This document shows positions 11,201 to 19,117 of a DNA stretch of 64,000 nucleotides, piece by piece. The notes under the pieces were generated by a model. The model was not told the origin of the DNA. It did not search any database and saw nothing but the letters and a program-made list of their open reading frames with translations. Every line of letters begins with the position of its first letter. The first letter of the stretch is position 1. Both the position numbers and the translations under genes were made by a program. Source of the DNA: Flavobacterium ginsenosidimutans. GTDB lineage: Bacteria > Bacteroidota > Bacteroidia > Flavobacteriales > Flavobacteriaceae. The stretch is from NCBI RefSeq assembly GCF_003254625.1, contig NZ_QJRJ01000071.1, positions 1-64,000 on the forward strand, read 5' to 3'.

Positions 11201-13652
11201 CCCAACAAATGATGCAGGTGCATTCAACTATGTAATTACTGGTCCAGTTCCAAGTAATGGAACAACAACAAATGCAGGTCCACTTAGAATTTCTAATTTA
11301 ACTGCAGGTCAGTACACAGTTACTGCAACATTGGTTAACAATCCATTCTGTACTGTAACTACTCTGTTTACAATAGAGCAGCCAGCAGTAGAGTTAGAAT
11401 TGACAACTACTAAATCAGATATTACTTGTGCTGCAGGTAATAGTGACGGTGAAATCTCAGCATCTGCTGCAGGTGGTTGGGATAATAAATACGAATATCA
11501 ATTGGTATTGAACGGAACAATCTTAGTAGATTACTCTCAACAATCTGTATTCCCTGGATTATCTGCAGGAACTTATACAATCAATGTTAGAGATAATGTA
11601 GGATGTATTGATACAGCAACAGAAGTATTAGTTGTTCCTGCTCCAATTGTGATTAATGCAACAGCAAGTGCAACAATGTTAACTTGTTACGGAGATAAAT
11701 CTGCTGTAATTACTGTAGATCCTCCAACAGGCGGACAAGGAAGTAACTACATGTATACTTTAAATATTGAATCAGCTAATCCAGTAATTTCTTCTGGACC
11801 ACAAACTAGTCCAATTTTCACAGGATTAGGAGCTGGAACATATAGTATAACAGTTACAGACGGATTCAGTTGTTCAGCAACATCAACAAATATTGTAATC
11901 AGTGAACCAACAGAGGTAGTTCCAAGTTTAGTTGAAGCAACTTCACAAACTTGTTTAACTCAAGCAACATTAACATTAAGCGCAGTAGGTGGAACAGCTC
12001 CATATACTTATAGTACAGATGCTAATTTTGCAACAACAATAGGTTCATTCGCTTCATCAGTTACTTTCCCAGTTGCTGTTGGTAAATACAGCTACTATGT
12101 GAAAGATGCTGCTGGATGTGTTGGAATTGTTTCAAATGAAATCGCGATCGACGCATTAGAGCCACTTGATATTGATGTGGATGTTACAAATGCAGTTGTA
12201 AAATGTACAGGAGAAGCAACAGGAGTTATTGTAGCTGAAGCTAAAGGTGGATTAGGAAACTATGTTTACACTTTAGAAAATACAGCAGGTGTTATCGTTC
12301 AAGGTCCACAAGCAAGCGGTACATTCGATAACTTAGTAATTGGAGATTACGTTGTAAAAGTAGTAAGTGGAGATTGTAACGATGCGTCAGCAACAATTAC
12401 AATCAATGAACCGCCAGTTGCTTTACAAGCTAGTTTCGATGCAACGAATGTTTCATGTTTCGGTGAAAACAATGGTAAAATTGTTATTACAGCAACAGGA
12501 GGAACAGGAGTTATCAAGTATGCGATTTCACCAGACTTAAATCAGTTTGATTCTAAATCAACATACGATAGACTTGCTCCAGGAACTTATATCGTAATTG
12601 CTCAAGATGAAAATGGATGTTATGTAAGAGCAGATATTGAAATTACACAGCCTAATCCAGTTATTATAACTGAAGTTCCAAACTCTATGATTCCTGAAGT
12701 TTGTGACGGAGACAAAGACGGTGCATTCAGTATTGAAGTTAAAGGTGGTACATTACCATACAGCGTAAGTTTAGATAATGAAAATGGACCATTTACAGTA
12801 GGTGGAGCAACTCAGACAATATTTGATTTCACAAATCTTGCTGGTGGAACACATACAGTTTATGTGAAAGATGCAGAAGGATGTACAGTTCAGTTTGTAG
12901 AAAACATGCCAAGTGCAGTAATTCTAAACCCAACGGCTGAAGTAACTTATGACTGTGTGAACAATGCTCAAGCTAATATGGTAGTAGTAACAATTGATGC
13001 TTCAATTACAAATCCAGCTGATGTTGATTACTCACTTGACAATAATGGAACATTCCAACCAAGTAATGTCTTTACAAATGTTGCTCCAGGAAGCCACTTC
13101 ATTGTAGCAAGACATACTAACGGATGTGAAGTGCCAACTGCAATTTTTGATGTGAACGCAGTTGACCCAGTAAGTTTAATTGATGTAACTAATCAAAGTA
13201 AAGACATCAACATGATCGTAGTGAAAGCTTCTGGTGGTGTTGCTCCTTACGAGTATAGTTTCAATGGTGAATCATTCTCTTCATCTAACACTTATAGAAT
13301 CTACAAAACAGGTATTTATAAAGTGATCGTGAGAGACAAAAATGGTTGTGAGGCAACAATCGATGTTAATGGAATATTCTATGACTTCTGCTTGCCAAAC
13401 TTCTTTACACCAAATGGTGACGGACAAAATGATACAATTGGTCCAGATTGTGGTGCATTAGCATACAAAGAACTAACGTTCGATATTTATGACAGATATG
13501 GTAGAGTAGTAGCGAAATACCATGTAGGTGAAAAATGGGACGGTAGATACCATGGAGACGAATTGCCAACAGGTGATTACTGGTACGTTCTTAAACTAAA
13601 TGATCCGAAAGATCCTAGAGAGTTTGTTGGACATTTCACATTATACAGATAA
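1..13652 (+). CDS. sprB: Giant SprB-like gliding-motility adhesin, 5'-truncated by window edge
   Basis: The frame is open from base 3, so the gene begins left of the window; about 4550 residues are visible. The protein is a chain of beta-rich SprB-type repeats of roughly 70-95 residues, each with phrases such as GTYTxxVxDANGC and QP(T/A)AL, with a cysteine near each boundary. The last ~85 residues (FFTPNGDGQND, then YDRYGR and W(D)GRYHG) are a gliding-motility/type IX secretion type B C-terminal sorting domain, which targets the protein for export and attachment at the cell surface. SprB is the mobile adhesin that gliding motors move along the cell. F. johnsoniae SprB is about 6500 residues, so perhaps a third is missing here. 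SprF follows directly, as in known sprB loci. Codon use matches the neighbours. The family is certain; orthology to SprB rather than a paralogue is inferred from size and sprF linkage. Confidence 0.93.
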   Translation, partial: ATIATVPFSCNTSNGKVAGTVTINVTAGTGTAPYEYSFNGSGYSSNNVLTLNDNGADQAFTYAVRDAKGCPVTGSGTLLKLNPPTDLTFASPAVTCTATTTTVTLTAVNGVGTLQYETIAPSTAIIVKQSSNAFANLAPGSYTFRVTDANGCYYTEPYVVSPVTPITVVGNKTSDALCKGGATGSGTYTVSGNATVGAYTFTLTAGTLGSGTLTKSGNTLTLSNVATGTYTVQVTDTATGCTNTASITIDEPAVALSATAVSTNVNCNNDNAQITVTAAGGTPNYTYAYAQSPSTVPTSAYVNSNVLTVDTNSGANLGWDVYVKDANGCTTKTSVTVVVDALPAITNVTVNNQCAGSGSTFTITATATGLAPLSYGINGPTGAFQASNTFTVAAGTYTVYVKDKNNCIVAATTATTVYPQLTAAGTVSKELDCTSTPNATITVTITGGRAPYTYTTKKGSGTPSAASAPISGPTFTYSVTPANADTYTFVITDANGCQKTAVVTVDPITNPTVTAVQTNASCNGASDGSVTLTGAGGSGGFTYSNNATTGFTASPTFAGLAAGSYTFYVKDSKGCTGSVAVTITQPATLVATIATVPFSCNTSNGKVAGTVTINVTAGTGTAPYQYSFNGSGYSSNNVLTLNDNGTDQAFTYAVRDAKGCPVTGSGTLLKLNPPTDLTFASPAVTCTATTTTVTLTAVNGVGGLEYETIAPSPVIIAKQTSNAFANLAPGTYMFKVTDANGCYYTESYTVKPVTPITLTANKLSDVLCNGGNTGSIRLNVAGFGSTYSYTVNGGTPVTAVNTATVTLSNLTAGTYAIVVTDEVTGCTAPASITINEPAAALAATYATVNANCFVGTSEVTVTATGGTPVYRYSFVQDGAAVGTYSNNNKANLDPAVNLNWDVYIIDANNCTFKLDVTIARDAVPTVTASATGQCFGVGSYTITATPGAGLVAPLSYSINNGASYQAGNTFVITTPGNYTVRIKDGNGCTANSNVVIVDTKLTLSAVLNKDITCSAPTAAQVTLTAGGGNGTYTYTSSPNTGTFAGNVFTTNTAGTYTFTVTDGNGCPATATVVITAPVFPDITGVTQTQVISCNGDNSGAISIAIDNSKGQAPFVYTVLNTTTGVDYGQQTSGLAAGDYVITITDAKGCTDTFPITITQPDPIVIDYATTPLRCNGSGITQGTITINSVVGGTPLYDYYVTGINNYNKSITGQSGGSAVFEVVDFGLYQIRVVDQNGCTAQISNVLIAAPVNELDIQVDVTANCAGGQATVRILSAFAGNGPFHFNIYNGPGQVWTADGVGGWQGEIPANSKTTTFTGLTPGKTYSFIVYDEDTRCYYFQSSNGPIPTSSTLVLDTFVPRNITCTGANDGNVSFTVRNTYATSVDISYDIINAFTNVSTGNTGTRTIAAGGSAVINLAAATPLPVGSYYVLVSETSGSNVGCGISSANFNIEESPVELSVTASVSKKANCNANSGIITAVAKDGTGPYTYLLLLDTDPAPTALTAGWASANTFNRNAGNYVAYAKDAYGCIKSAAVTLDKYTDPTITAPAEICYDGNPFIITVGGNVDLTIGGAATYSVNGSTFQTSPDFTYNAPGTYTLVIKDGNGCTATTTYEVKPQLQLSVELTKELDCTASPAAQITLTATGGYNTNYTYEYSTNGGGSYITMTSNVLTTSVLGNYIFRVSDDKLPTACQATATFTLDPLPNTVFTTAQTHVSCNLGTDGTITVNVTSGVGPYQYQLNGGTFQTSNVFTGLSAGTSYIITVRDAKSCIFPSAAITITQPTALSASSTITTALVCNTGNVPSKAVVTVTGVDGTSPYLYSFDNGTTYTSSNTFETYVGTTFDVLVKDAKGCIYTLVDGVDVPALNPPTITTITGTPVYCAPAANTTSTVTVTATNGVGSLTYTILSPASATSNVSGAASGIFTMLAPATYLFEVTDANGCKDQKSYTVDPVTNITIAGQLVSNVVCNGESNGAVKFTVANYGTSYTAALTAGTGTLVQTGNTVDVTGLVPGTYTVTVTDNTTGCTAFASVTVAQPTALVLNPVTNINANCNFGAKVSVAAAGGTPNYKYQFVEDGVTPDPADYGTASNAVLDPTVNTQWDAYVIDANGCETKLDITIDTDPLPAIDLTASVYCYSGGPVPITISGSGVAPLMYSIGNGYQSSPNFVLNAPGNYKFYVKDANGCIVEAPYTLNQELLLQATLTQDLTCAGSATITFLATQGTNSYTGGYEVDYNGGGYNPVTSPYTAIAAGTYTFRVTDSQGCQAVSIPVVVTPTTTPTATFTQTNVSCIGGNDGSIIVTAADGILPYQYRINGGTYQSSNIFTGLIAGTYNIEIRDAKQCTSVIVTATITQPTALAATGVLTQSLTCGTGNATQPAIVTVNVTAGTGTSPYQYSFNGGTNYSGTNTFTTYNSGTVTAYVKDANNCIIAVPVDVIVPALNPPTDMDITGTPVYCSPIARTTSTVTINSVTNGIGGLQYEILSPVAVAKQNSNVFAGLAPDTYLFQVTDANGCTYKESYTVLPVTNITIAGQLVSNVVCNGESNGAVKFTVANYGTSYTAALTAGTGTLVQTGNTVDVTGLVPGTYTVRVVDNTTGCIATASITVTQPTALVLNPVTNVNANCNFGAKVSVAAAGGTPNYKYQFVEDGVTPNPLDYDTASNAVLDPNTNTQWDAYVIDANGCVAKLDITIDTDPRPTINSSAGLYCYAGAPVPITITGTGVTPFTYSIGNGYQSSPNFVLNAPGNYKFYIKDANGCIVESPYTLRQELLLQAILTQDLTCAGSATITLLATQGTLTYAGFEVDYNGGGYFPATSPYTATAAGTYTFRVTDSQGCQAVSIPVIVTPTTTPSATFTQTNVSCIGGNNGSIIVTAANGILPYQYRINGGTYQSSNIFTGLTAGTYNIEVRDAKQCTSVIVTATITQPLALAATAVLTQSLTCGTGNATQPAVVTVNVTTGTGTAPYQYSFNGGANYSATNTFTTYNSGTVTAYVKDANNCIIAVPVSVTIPALNPPTISTINGTDIYCAPTANTTSTVTVNVTNGVGPLHFEILSPASAITNTSGAASGVFTLLDAGTYLFQVTDANGCKDQEYYTVKPLVNITIAGQLVNDVSCNGGANGSVKFDVNNFGTTYTAALIGGPTTGTITQVGKVVTLTNLPIGNYTIEVTDQVTNCKASASVTVGQPSVLALTETVNVHANCNSGAKVSVTAAGGTPNYRYAFIAGTGTPTAADYSNNNNVILDPAVNTAWRAYVIDSNNCETFIPITIVMDPLPSAITANVTSQCPTAAGEYTFTVSVGSGVAPYEYSIGSGFQSSPTFTVNKAGTYDITVRDANACTATATAAVTISPALQLNTVVNALPSCTLNNGRITATASGGSATANYRYTLDGGVSVNTTPAVFNNVAPGTHIVRVRDVVTGCAFQVTVEIAPATVITGLALQGTNVSCKGGSDASITATLDPSSAGVNDNPVYTYTLTGTTALGVAVNRPAQTLNVFENLQAGDYTVTVTSGRGCEDSEDIRIIENPVITVAAPIIAQYGCATGTNTSAYATITVATVTGGSGNFVIYEFLKNGVVVQKGAENVYTEADFLGGSYTVNVYDDNGCMGTTAATSVITPFISLDAVNVNVDTAVTCTSNEDITVTVTSTGGTPVLLNYTVTGTNGNTFTQTNTSGVFTGLTIGEYLITVNNPATGCSIQSVHYVNNPNTFDIKAVTVNGQICYGAANGSVDLTFVDNQLNPTNDAGAFNYVITGPVPSNGTTTNAGPLRISNLTAGQYTVTATLVNNPFCTVTTLFTIEQPAVELELTTTKSDITCAAGNSDGEISASAAGGWDNKYEYQLVLNGTILVDYSQQSVFPGLSAGTYTINVRDNVGCIDTATEVLVVPAPIVINATASATMLTCYGDKSAVITVDPPTGGQGSNYMYTLNIESANPVISSGPQTSPIFTGLGAGTYSITVTDGFSCSATSTNIVISEPTEVVPSLVEATSQTCLTQATLTLSAVGGTAPYTYSTDANFATTIGSFASSVTFPVAVGKYSYYVKDAAGCVGIVSNEIAIDALEPLDIDVDVTNAVVKCTGEATGVIVAEAKGGLGNYVYTLENTAGVIVQGPQASGTFDNLVIGDYVVKVVSGDCNDASATITINEPPVALQASFDATNVSCFGENNGKIVITATGGTGVIKYAISPDLNQFDSKSTYDRLAPGTYIVIAQDENGCYVRADIEITQPNPVIITEVPNSMIPEVCDGDKDGAFSIEVKGGTLPYSVSLDNENGPFTVGGATQTIFDFTNLAGGTHTVYVKDAEGCTVQFVENMPSAVILNPTAEVTYDCVNNAQANMVVVTIDASITNPADVDYSLDNNGTFQPSNVFTNVAPGSHFIVARHTNGCEVPTAIFDVNAVDPVSLIDVTNQSKDINMIVVKASGGVAPYEYSFNGESFSSSNTYRIYKTGIYKVIVRDKNGCEATIDVNGIFYDFCLPNFFTPNGDGQNDTIGPDCGALAYKELTFDIYDRYGRVVAKYHVGEKWDGRYHGDELPTGDYWYVLKLNDPKDPREFVGHFTLYR
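5866..9290 (+). repeat. Second super-repeat pair inside the adhesin gene (~1710 bp offset)
   Basis: Two consecutive blocks, about 5866-7580 and 7580-9290, are near copies at an offset of 1710-1713 bp (about 570 codons). Matching landmarks are the segment encoding NITIAGQLVSNVVCNG (5869 and 7582) and the segment beginning GCTCTTGCAG (7071 and 8781). A more diverged third copy begins near 9300. The offset is close to, but not the same as, the 1770 bp of the first super-repeat. Confidence 0.8.
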
Positions 13653-13695
13653 CAAAATTATAGCCCCAATGATGTTATCTAAAAAATTTAATACA

Positions 13696-14652
13696 ATGAA
13701 AAAGTTTATTTTATCCTTAGTACTCATGGCTGTAACAACAAGTTACAGCCAAGAGTTAAACCTACCAGTGTTTACCCAGTATTTAGCTGATAACCCTTTC
13801 ATTATTTCCCCTGCGTATGCCGGTATTGGAGACAACCTCCGTATTAGAGCCAACGGTTTAACACAGTGGGTCGGAATTAAAGATGCACCAGATAACCAAT
13901 CAGTGTATGCAGATTTTCGAGTTTTAGATCGTTCGGGAGTAGGTATTTCATTGTATAATGATAGTAACGGTAATACAAAACAGACGGGAGCTAAGGTATC
14001 GTTTGCACATCACCTTATCTTAGATTATTATTCACAACAGTATCTTTCATTTGGTATTTCGTACAACATAAATACTTTCCGTTTAGAAACTGGTAATTTT
14101 ACTGGTACAGATGGAGGGGTAACAGATGATCGTCGTACATCAAACAACAACTTTGACCTTAGTGCTTTATATCGTAATAAAGGCTTCTACGTGAGTTTTA
14201 ATGCGAATAACGTTTTAAAGAAAAATTTGACTTCAGAAAGAACAAACGAACCAGATTTACTTTCTAACTTTCAGTTATATACTGGATTCACTTTTAAAGA
14301 TGGAGAAAATAGACGTATAGAATACGAACCATCGGTTTTCCTTCAATATTTTGCGAGTGACCAACGTTCTACTACCGATTTCAACTTCAAGTACAGACGT
14401 TACAATCGTTACGAAGACTATTATTGGATTGGAGTTTCTTACCGTTTCTTAAATGACCAATTCCCGAAGCCTTTGGCGATGGGACCAATGGCTGGTTTTA
14501 TGAAATCAAAATTCTATTTTGCATATTCATACCAGTTGATGTTTAACGGTCTTAGCGGCTATAACTCAGGAACGCATTCAATCACAATCGGATTCGATTT
14601 CTTACAATCTATCAGTAACTGTCCTTGTACACAAGGTCCTGTTCACGATTAA
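13696..14652 (+). CDS. sprF: SprF / PorP-SprF family outer membrane protein
   Basis: This is a 318-residue protein of the PorP/SprF family, outer-membrane beta-barrel-like partners of type IX secretion substrates. In F. johnsoniae, SprF is needed to secrete SprB. The chosen ATG at 13696 gives a clear signal peptide (MKKFILSLVLMAV, cleavage near SYSQ). The family opening follows: LPVFTQYLADNPFIISPAYAG. A longer in-frame start at 13600 would overlap the adhesin gene and spoil the signal peptide. The gene lies 43 bp after the adhesin stop with no terminator visible between them, so co-transcription is likely. The C-terminal part alternates aromatic beta strands (YRFLND, FYFAYSYQ). Confidence 0.93.
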   Translation: MKKFILSLVLMAVTTSYSQELNLPVFTQYLADNPFIISPAYAGIGDNLRIRANGLTQWVGIKDAPDNQSVYADFRVLDRSGVGISLYNDSNGNTKQTGAKVSFAHHLILDYYSQQYLSFGISYNINTFRLETGNFTGTDGGVTDDRRTSNNNFDLSALYRNKGFYVSFNANNVLKKNLTSERTNEPDLLSNFQLYTGFTFKDGENRRIEYEPSVFLQYFASDQRSTTDFNFKYRRYNRYEDYYWIGVSYRFLNDQFPKPLAMGPMAGFMKSKFYFAYSYQLMFNGLSGYNSGTHSITIGFDFLQSISNCPCTQGPVHD

Positions 14653-14742
14653 ACAAGTAATTTTATCATTTTTAAGAATTAATTTGTTTATTTTCATAAT
14701 TTACAACGTTTTCGTTTTTATTAATGGATTATTTTTGCTTTT

Positions 14743-14777
14743 TTGAAATTTAGAGTACGGTAAAAGTCCTATATTTG
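14743..14777 (+). promoter_or_regulatory. Candidate Bacteroidetes-type promoter of pgk
   Basis: TATATTTG at 14770-14777 matches the TAnnTTTG -7 consensus. A TTG at 14743-14745 could serve as the -33 element, with a slightly long 24-base spacer. The site lies 32 bases upstream of the pgk ATG. Confidence 0.5.
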
Positions 14778-14809
14778 TTATTCTTTCAAAAAATTAAAAA
14801 AATTAGCAG

Positions 14810-15997
14810 ATGAAAACTTTAAATGATTTCGATTTTAAAAATAAAAAAGCAATTATCCGTGTTGACTTCAACGTGCCATTGGATGAGAATTTTAATGTAA
14901 CTGATACTACACGTATTGAAGCAGCAAAGCCAACAATTGATACTATTTTAGCACAAGGCGGAAGTGTGATTTTAATGTCACATCTTGGAAGACCAAAAGG
15001 AGCAGAAGAGAAATACTCTCTAAAACATATCTTAAAAACAGCTTCTGAAATTTTAGGAGTTAAAGTAAAATTTGCTGAAAACTGTGTTGGAGAACCAGCT
15101 CAAACTGCAGCAAAAGATTTAAAACCAGGCGAAGTTCTTTTATTAGAAAATTTACGTTTTCATTCTGAAGAAGAAGCTGGAGATGTAGCTTTCGCTAAAG
15201 AATTAGCTTCTCTTGGAGATATTTATGTAAATGATGCATTTGGTACAGCTCACAGAGCACACGCATCGACTACTATTATTGCACAATTTTTTCCAAACGA
15301 TAAAACTTTTGGAACATTATTGGCAAAAGAAATTGACAGTTTAAATAAAGTTCTTAAAAACAGTGAAAAACCTGTAACTGCTGTTCTTGGAGGTTCTAAA
15401 GTTTCTTCTAAAATTACGGTTATCGAAAATATCTTAGATAAAGTAGATCACATGATTATTGGTGGAGGAATGACATTTACTTTCATTAAAGCTCAAGGCG
15501 GAAAAATTGGTGAGTCTATCTGCGAAGATGACAAATTAGATTTAGCTCTTGAAATCTTAAGATTAGCAAAAGAAAAAGGAGTTCAGGTTCATATTCCTGT
15601 TGATGTTATTGCTGCAGACGATTTCTCAAACAGTGCAAATACTAAGGTTGTAGACGTAACTGAAATTCCTGACGGATGGCAAGGTTTAGATGCAGGTCCA
15701 AAATCTTTAGAGAACTTCAAAAAAGTAATTTTAGGTTCTAAAACGATTCTTTGGAATGGTCCATTAGGAGTTTTCGAAATGGAAACTTTCTCTAAAGGAA
15801 CAATTGCATTAGGAGATTATATCGCAGAAGCTACAGAAAACGGAGCATTTTCATTAGTTGGAGGTGGAGATTCTGTTGCAGCAGTAAAACAGTTCGGATT
15901 TGAAGATAAAATGAGTTACGTTTCTACAGGAGGCGGGGCTATGCTTGAAATGTTAGAAGGAAGAATTTTGCCTGGAATCGCTGCGATTTTAGACTAA
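14810..15997 (+). CDS. pgk: Phosphoglycerate kinase
   Basis: The 395-residue length is normal for the family. The enzyme transfers phosphate between 1,3-bisphosphoglycerate and ADP in cytosolic glycolysis and gluconeogenesis. Visible signatures are the N-terminal substrate-binding segment ([12 protein letters not shown]), [22 protein letters not shown], the hinge segment [12 protein letters not shown], and the C-terminal nucleotide-binding segment WNGPLGVFE followed by GGGDSVAAV. The gene stands alone, with its own promoter candidate just upstream and the next gene 110 bp downstream. Confidence 0.97.
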   Translation: MKTLNDFDFKNKKAIIRVDFNVPLDENFNVTDTTRIEAAKPTIDTILAQGGSVILMSHLGRPKGAEEKYSLKHILKTASEILGVKVKFAENCVGEPAQTAAKDLKPGEVLLLENLRFHSEEEAGDVAFAKELASLGDIYVNDAFGTAHRAHASTTIIAQFFPNDKTFGTLLAKEIDSLNKVLKNSEKPVTAVLGGSKVSSKITVIENILDKVDHMIIGGGMTFTFIKAQGGKIGESICEDDKLDLALEILRLAKEKGVQVHIPVDVIAADDFSNSANTKVVDVTEIPDGWQGLDAGPKSLENFKKVILGSKTILWNGPLGVFEMETFSKGTIALGDYIAEATENGAFSLVGGGDSVAAVKQFGFEDKMSYVSTGGGAMLEMLEGRILPGIAAILD

Positions 15998-16107
15998 AAT
16001 ATCACAATTAACATTTTTTTAAACAGTTTTCTTCAATAAAGGGCTTAGATTTGCAAAAATACAACTCTTGTAATTGTTTGAATTACAGAATTTTAAAATA
16101 ATGTTAT

Positions 16108-17919
16108 ATGATTGTAAAGAAATTATCACTTGTGGTTTCGGCTTTCTTTTCGTTAGCTGTCTGTGCACAGGAAACGGCGAAGACAGATCTAGAGATTAAG
16201 CCTGAGGTTAAACTATCATATTTAGATTCTATTAAAAGTACATTCAAAAGAGACCATTTAGCTTCAAAAGTTGATAGTCTTTGGATGAACGAATTAGTAA
16301 GTCTAGATATTTATGATGATTTGACTAAAGACATACAAACCATCAACAAAGATGTTACTGTAGATGAAGAACTTCCAACCGAATTGCTGAAACGGCGTTT
16401 AGTTGCGATGAATCAGAAATCACCTTTTGAAATCGAATACAATCAAGGTTTAGAAAATATAATAAAGTCATTTCTTAAGAACCGTAAAAAATCGTTTTCT
16501 CGATTAATGGCTTTATCAGAATATTATTTCCCAATCTTTGAGGATGCTTTTGCAAAACAAAACGTTCCTTTGGAAATAAAATATTTAGCCGTTGTAGAAT
16601 CTGCTTTAAATCCTAAAGCAGTTTCTAAAATGGGCGCAACGGGACTTTGGCAGTTTATGTACGGAACCGGAAAACAATACGCTTTAAAAATTGATTCTTA
16701 TATTGATGAAAGAAGCGACCCTCTTAAAGCTACTGCCGCATGTTCAGAATACATGACCAAAATGTACAATATTTTTGGTGACTGGGAACTGGTTTTAGCT
16801 TCTTACAATTCAGGTCCAGGAAATGTTACCAAAGCAATTCGTCGCTCTGGCGGAAAAACAAAATACTGGGACATTCGCAATTACCTTCCAAAAGAAACAC
16901 AAGGTTACGTTCCAGCTTTCTTAGCAACAATGTATCTTTTTGAATATCATAAAGAACATGGAATTAACCCTGAAAGAGCAGTGGTTAAAAACTTTGAAAC
17001 TGATACAGTAGCGGTCAAAAATCAAATGTCTTTCAAACAGATTGCCGATTTATTAGATATGCCACAATCTCAGATTCAGCTTTTAAATCCGTCTTATAAA
17101 ATGGGAGTTGTTCCTTTTTATCAAGGAGAACAGCACTTCATTCGTCTTCCAAAAGATAAAGTAGCAACATTCGTTTCAAACGAAGATCAGATTTATGCTT
17201 ACGTCAAGTATGATTCTGAAATGAAATCAACAAATTCTAGATTGGCGGTAAAATATGCTCCAAAAGCTAGACCAGCGGCAGCAAAACCAGCTGTGATTGA
17301 AAATGGAGATTTCGAATTCTATAAAGTTAGAAAAGGAGATAATTTAGGAGCAATTGCATCTAAATACAATGTTAGCATCAGTGAACTAAAAAAATGGAAT
17401 AACTTAAAATCGAATTCAGTTGCCATTGGTAGAAATATTAAGATAAAATCTGAAGAAGAAGCGCCTGTTAAAAGTGCTCCAATTGTAGATAAGAAAGAAG
17501 AAGCTATTGCTTCTGCTGATGAAAAAGAGAAATCAGCTGTAGATATGGATTATGTTGTAGTAGCTGGAGACAATTTAGGTAGCATTGCAAAAAAATTCGG
17601 TACGACTATTGCGGAGTTAAAAGAACTTAACAATTTAACTTCAAATAACATTGGTTTAGGAAAAACGCTTATTATTTCTAAAGCAGCGATAGTTATAGAA
17701 GAGCCAGTTTCAACAGCAATTGCATCAAACTCGGTTGATACATTCAAGAAAAAAGCACCTTCTAAAAACGTTAGTGAAGATTATTACGTTAAAAAAGGAG
17801 ATTCTTTATACAGCATTTCTAAAAAATATCCTGGAGTAACAATTTCAGATATTAAAAAATGGAATGGTATTAAAGATGAAGATATTAAACCGGGAATGAA
17901 ACTTAAAATAAACGGATAA
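16108..17919 (+). CDS. Membrane-bound lytic transglycosylase with three LysM domains (MltD-like)
   Basis: This exported cell-wall hydrolase has 603 residues. An N-terminal signal peptide (KKLSLVVSAFFSLAVCAQ) is followed by an SLT/goose-lysozyme-like domain at about 130-290. The catalytic glutamate sits in LAVVESALNPKAVS, then GATGLWQFM and the SYNSGPGNV motif. Three LysM peptidoglycan-binding modules occupy about 404-448, 480-525 and 556-602; each starts Y-V/K-x-x-GD-x-L. The expected action is cleavage of the MurNAc-GlcNAc bond to form 1,6-anhydroMurNAc, as in MltD. A -7-like TAGATTTG lies at 16046-16053, 55 bases before the start. Confidence 0.92.
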   Translation: MIVKKLSLVVSAFFSLAVCAQETAKTDLEIKPEVKLSYLDSIKSTFKRDHLASKVDSLWMNELVSLDIYDDLTKDIQTINKDVTVDEELPTELLKRRLVAMNQKSPFEIEYNQGLENIIKSFLKNRKKSFSRLMALSEYYFPIFEDAFAKQNVPLEIKYLAVVESALNPKAVSKMGATGLWQFMYGTGKQYALKIDSYIDERSDPLKATAACSEYMTKMYNIFGDWELVLASYNSGPGNVTKAIRRSGGKTKYWDIRNYLPKETQGYVPAFLATMYLFEYHKEHGINPERAVVKNFETDTVAVKNQMSFKQIADLLDMPQSQIQLLNPSYKMGVVPFYQGEQHFIRLPKDKVATFVSNEDQIYAYVKYDSEMKSTNSRLAVKYAPKARPAAAKPAVIENGDFEFYKVRKGDNLGAIASKYNVSISELKKWNNLKSNSVAIGRNIKIKSEEEAPVKSAPIVDKKEEAIASADEKEKSAVDMDYVVVAGDNLGSIAKKFGTTIAELKELNNLTSNNIGLGKTLIISKAAIVIEEPVSTAIASNSVDTFKKKAPSKNVSEDYYVKKGDSLYSISKKYPGVTISDIKKWNGIKDEDIKPGMKLKING

Positions 17920-17965
17920 TAGAAAAATCTTATTAAATTTGGGTTTTATTTCATAAATTAAAAAA

Positions 17966-18934
17966 ATGAATAAAACCCATTTTTTATTGCTATTACTTCC
18001 GTTTTTACTGACTTCATGTTTCAAGAGTGAAAAGCAAAATGAAACAGTTTCAGGAAAAACCAATACTATTTCGGTCATTATTGACGATCAATTATGGTAT
18101 GGAGAAGTAGGAGACAGCATCAGAAATAAATTTGCTTCGCCGGTTCTTGGACTTACTCAAGAAGAACCTCTTTTTACCATAAATCAATATCCTGCAAGAT
18201 TATTGGAAGGCTTTGTTACAGATAGCCGAAGCATTATTGTGGTTAAAAAAACAGCCGCAGAAAAATTCGAAATCATTCGAAGTAAAACTTTACCACACAA
18301 CACTTTTCGAATTTACGGAAAATCTGTCGATGATATTATTTGTAGTCTTGAATTGAATTCGCCTCAAATAATAAAGATTATTCACGATGCCGAAATTCAA
18401 AAAATTCAGGAAGATAACAGCGCTTCTTTGCTGAATAAAGCCATCATAAAAAATAAATTTCATATCAATATTCAAATTCCAACGGGATATGAATACATGC
18501 TACACAAAAAGAAGTTTATTTGGTTAAAAAAAGAAATCATAAGTGGGAATACAAGCTTATTGATTTATCAGATTCCATTGAACAATTTCAAAAAGAAAAA
18601 AGACGTCGTAAATGCTATAGTAAAAATGCGAGACTCTATTGGGAAATATATACAAGGACGTGAACCCAATACGCAAATGATTACCAGCGAAGCCTATGCG
18701 CCCTATTTTTCAAAAATTACTTTAGACAGCAGAGATGCTTTTGAAACAAAAGGAACATGGGAATTAAAGAACGATTTTATGAGTGGTCCTTTTATCAATT
18801 ATGCAATTTTAGATAAAACTTTTAATAGAGTTTTAGTGATCGAAGGATTCTGTTATTCGCCATCACATCAAGAACGTGATTTAATGCTAGACTTAGAAGC
18901 AATCATAAAAACAGTTAGAGTTGATAAAAGATAG
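17966..18934 (+). CDS. DUF4837 family lipoprotein
   Basis: A 322-residue protein with a lipoprotein signal (LLPFLLTSCFKSE, lipobox cysteine at residue 17). The sequence then runs IDDQLWYGEVGDSIRNKFASP, a pattern I associate with the DUF4837 family of Bacteroidetes. It should be anchored in the cell envelope. The function is unknown. It starts 46 bp after the lytic transglycosylase and may be co-transcribed with it, which would fit an envelope role, but that is inference only. Confidence 0.8.
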   Translation: MNKTHFLLLLLPFLLTSCFKSEKQNETVSGKTNTISVIIDDQLWYGEVGDSIRNKFASPVLGLTQEEPLFTINQYPARLLEGFVTDSRSIIVVKKTAAEKFEIIRSKTLPHNTFRIYGKSVDDIICSLELNSPQIIKIIHDAEIQKIQEDNSASLLNKAIIKNKFHINIQIPTGYEYMLHKKKFIWLKKEIISGNTSLLIYQIPLNNFKKKKDVVNAIVKMRDSIGKYIQGREPNTQMITSEAYAPYFSKITLDSRDAFETKGTWELKNDFMSGPFINYAILDKTFNRVLVIEGFCYSPSHQERDLMLDLEAIIKTVRVDKR

Positions 18935-19117
18935 TTTTTTTGTTTAAAGTTTCATGTTTCAATCTCTGAGAACGTTACTTCCTTAAAAATTTACTTAGTG
19001 GTGTTTGCGTAAAACCTTTGTGAACTTTGCAGTTAAAAAGATAAAGCATATCCAACGTGAAACCTGAAGCAAAAAATTTCGTAATTTTATTCATAACAAA
19101 CATAAAAACAAATAGTT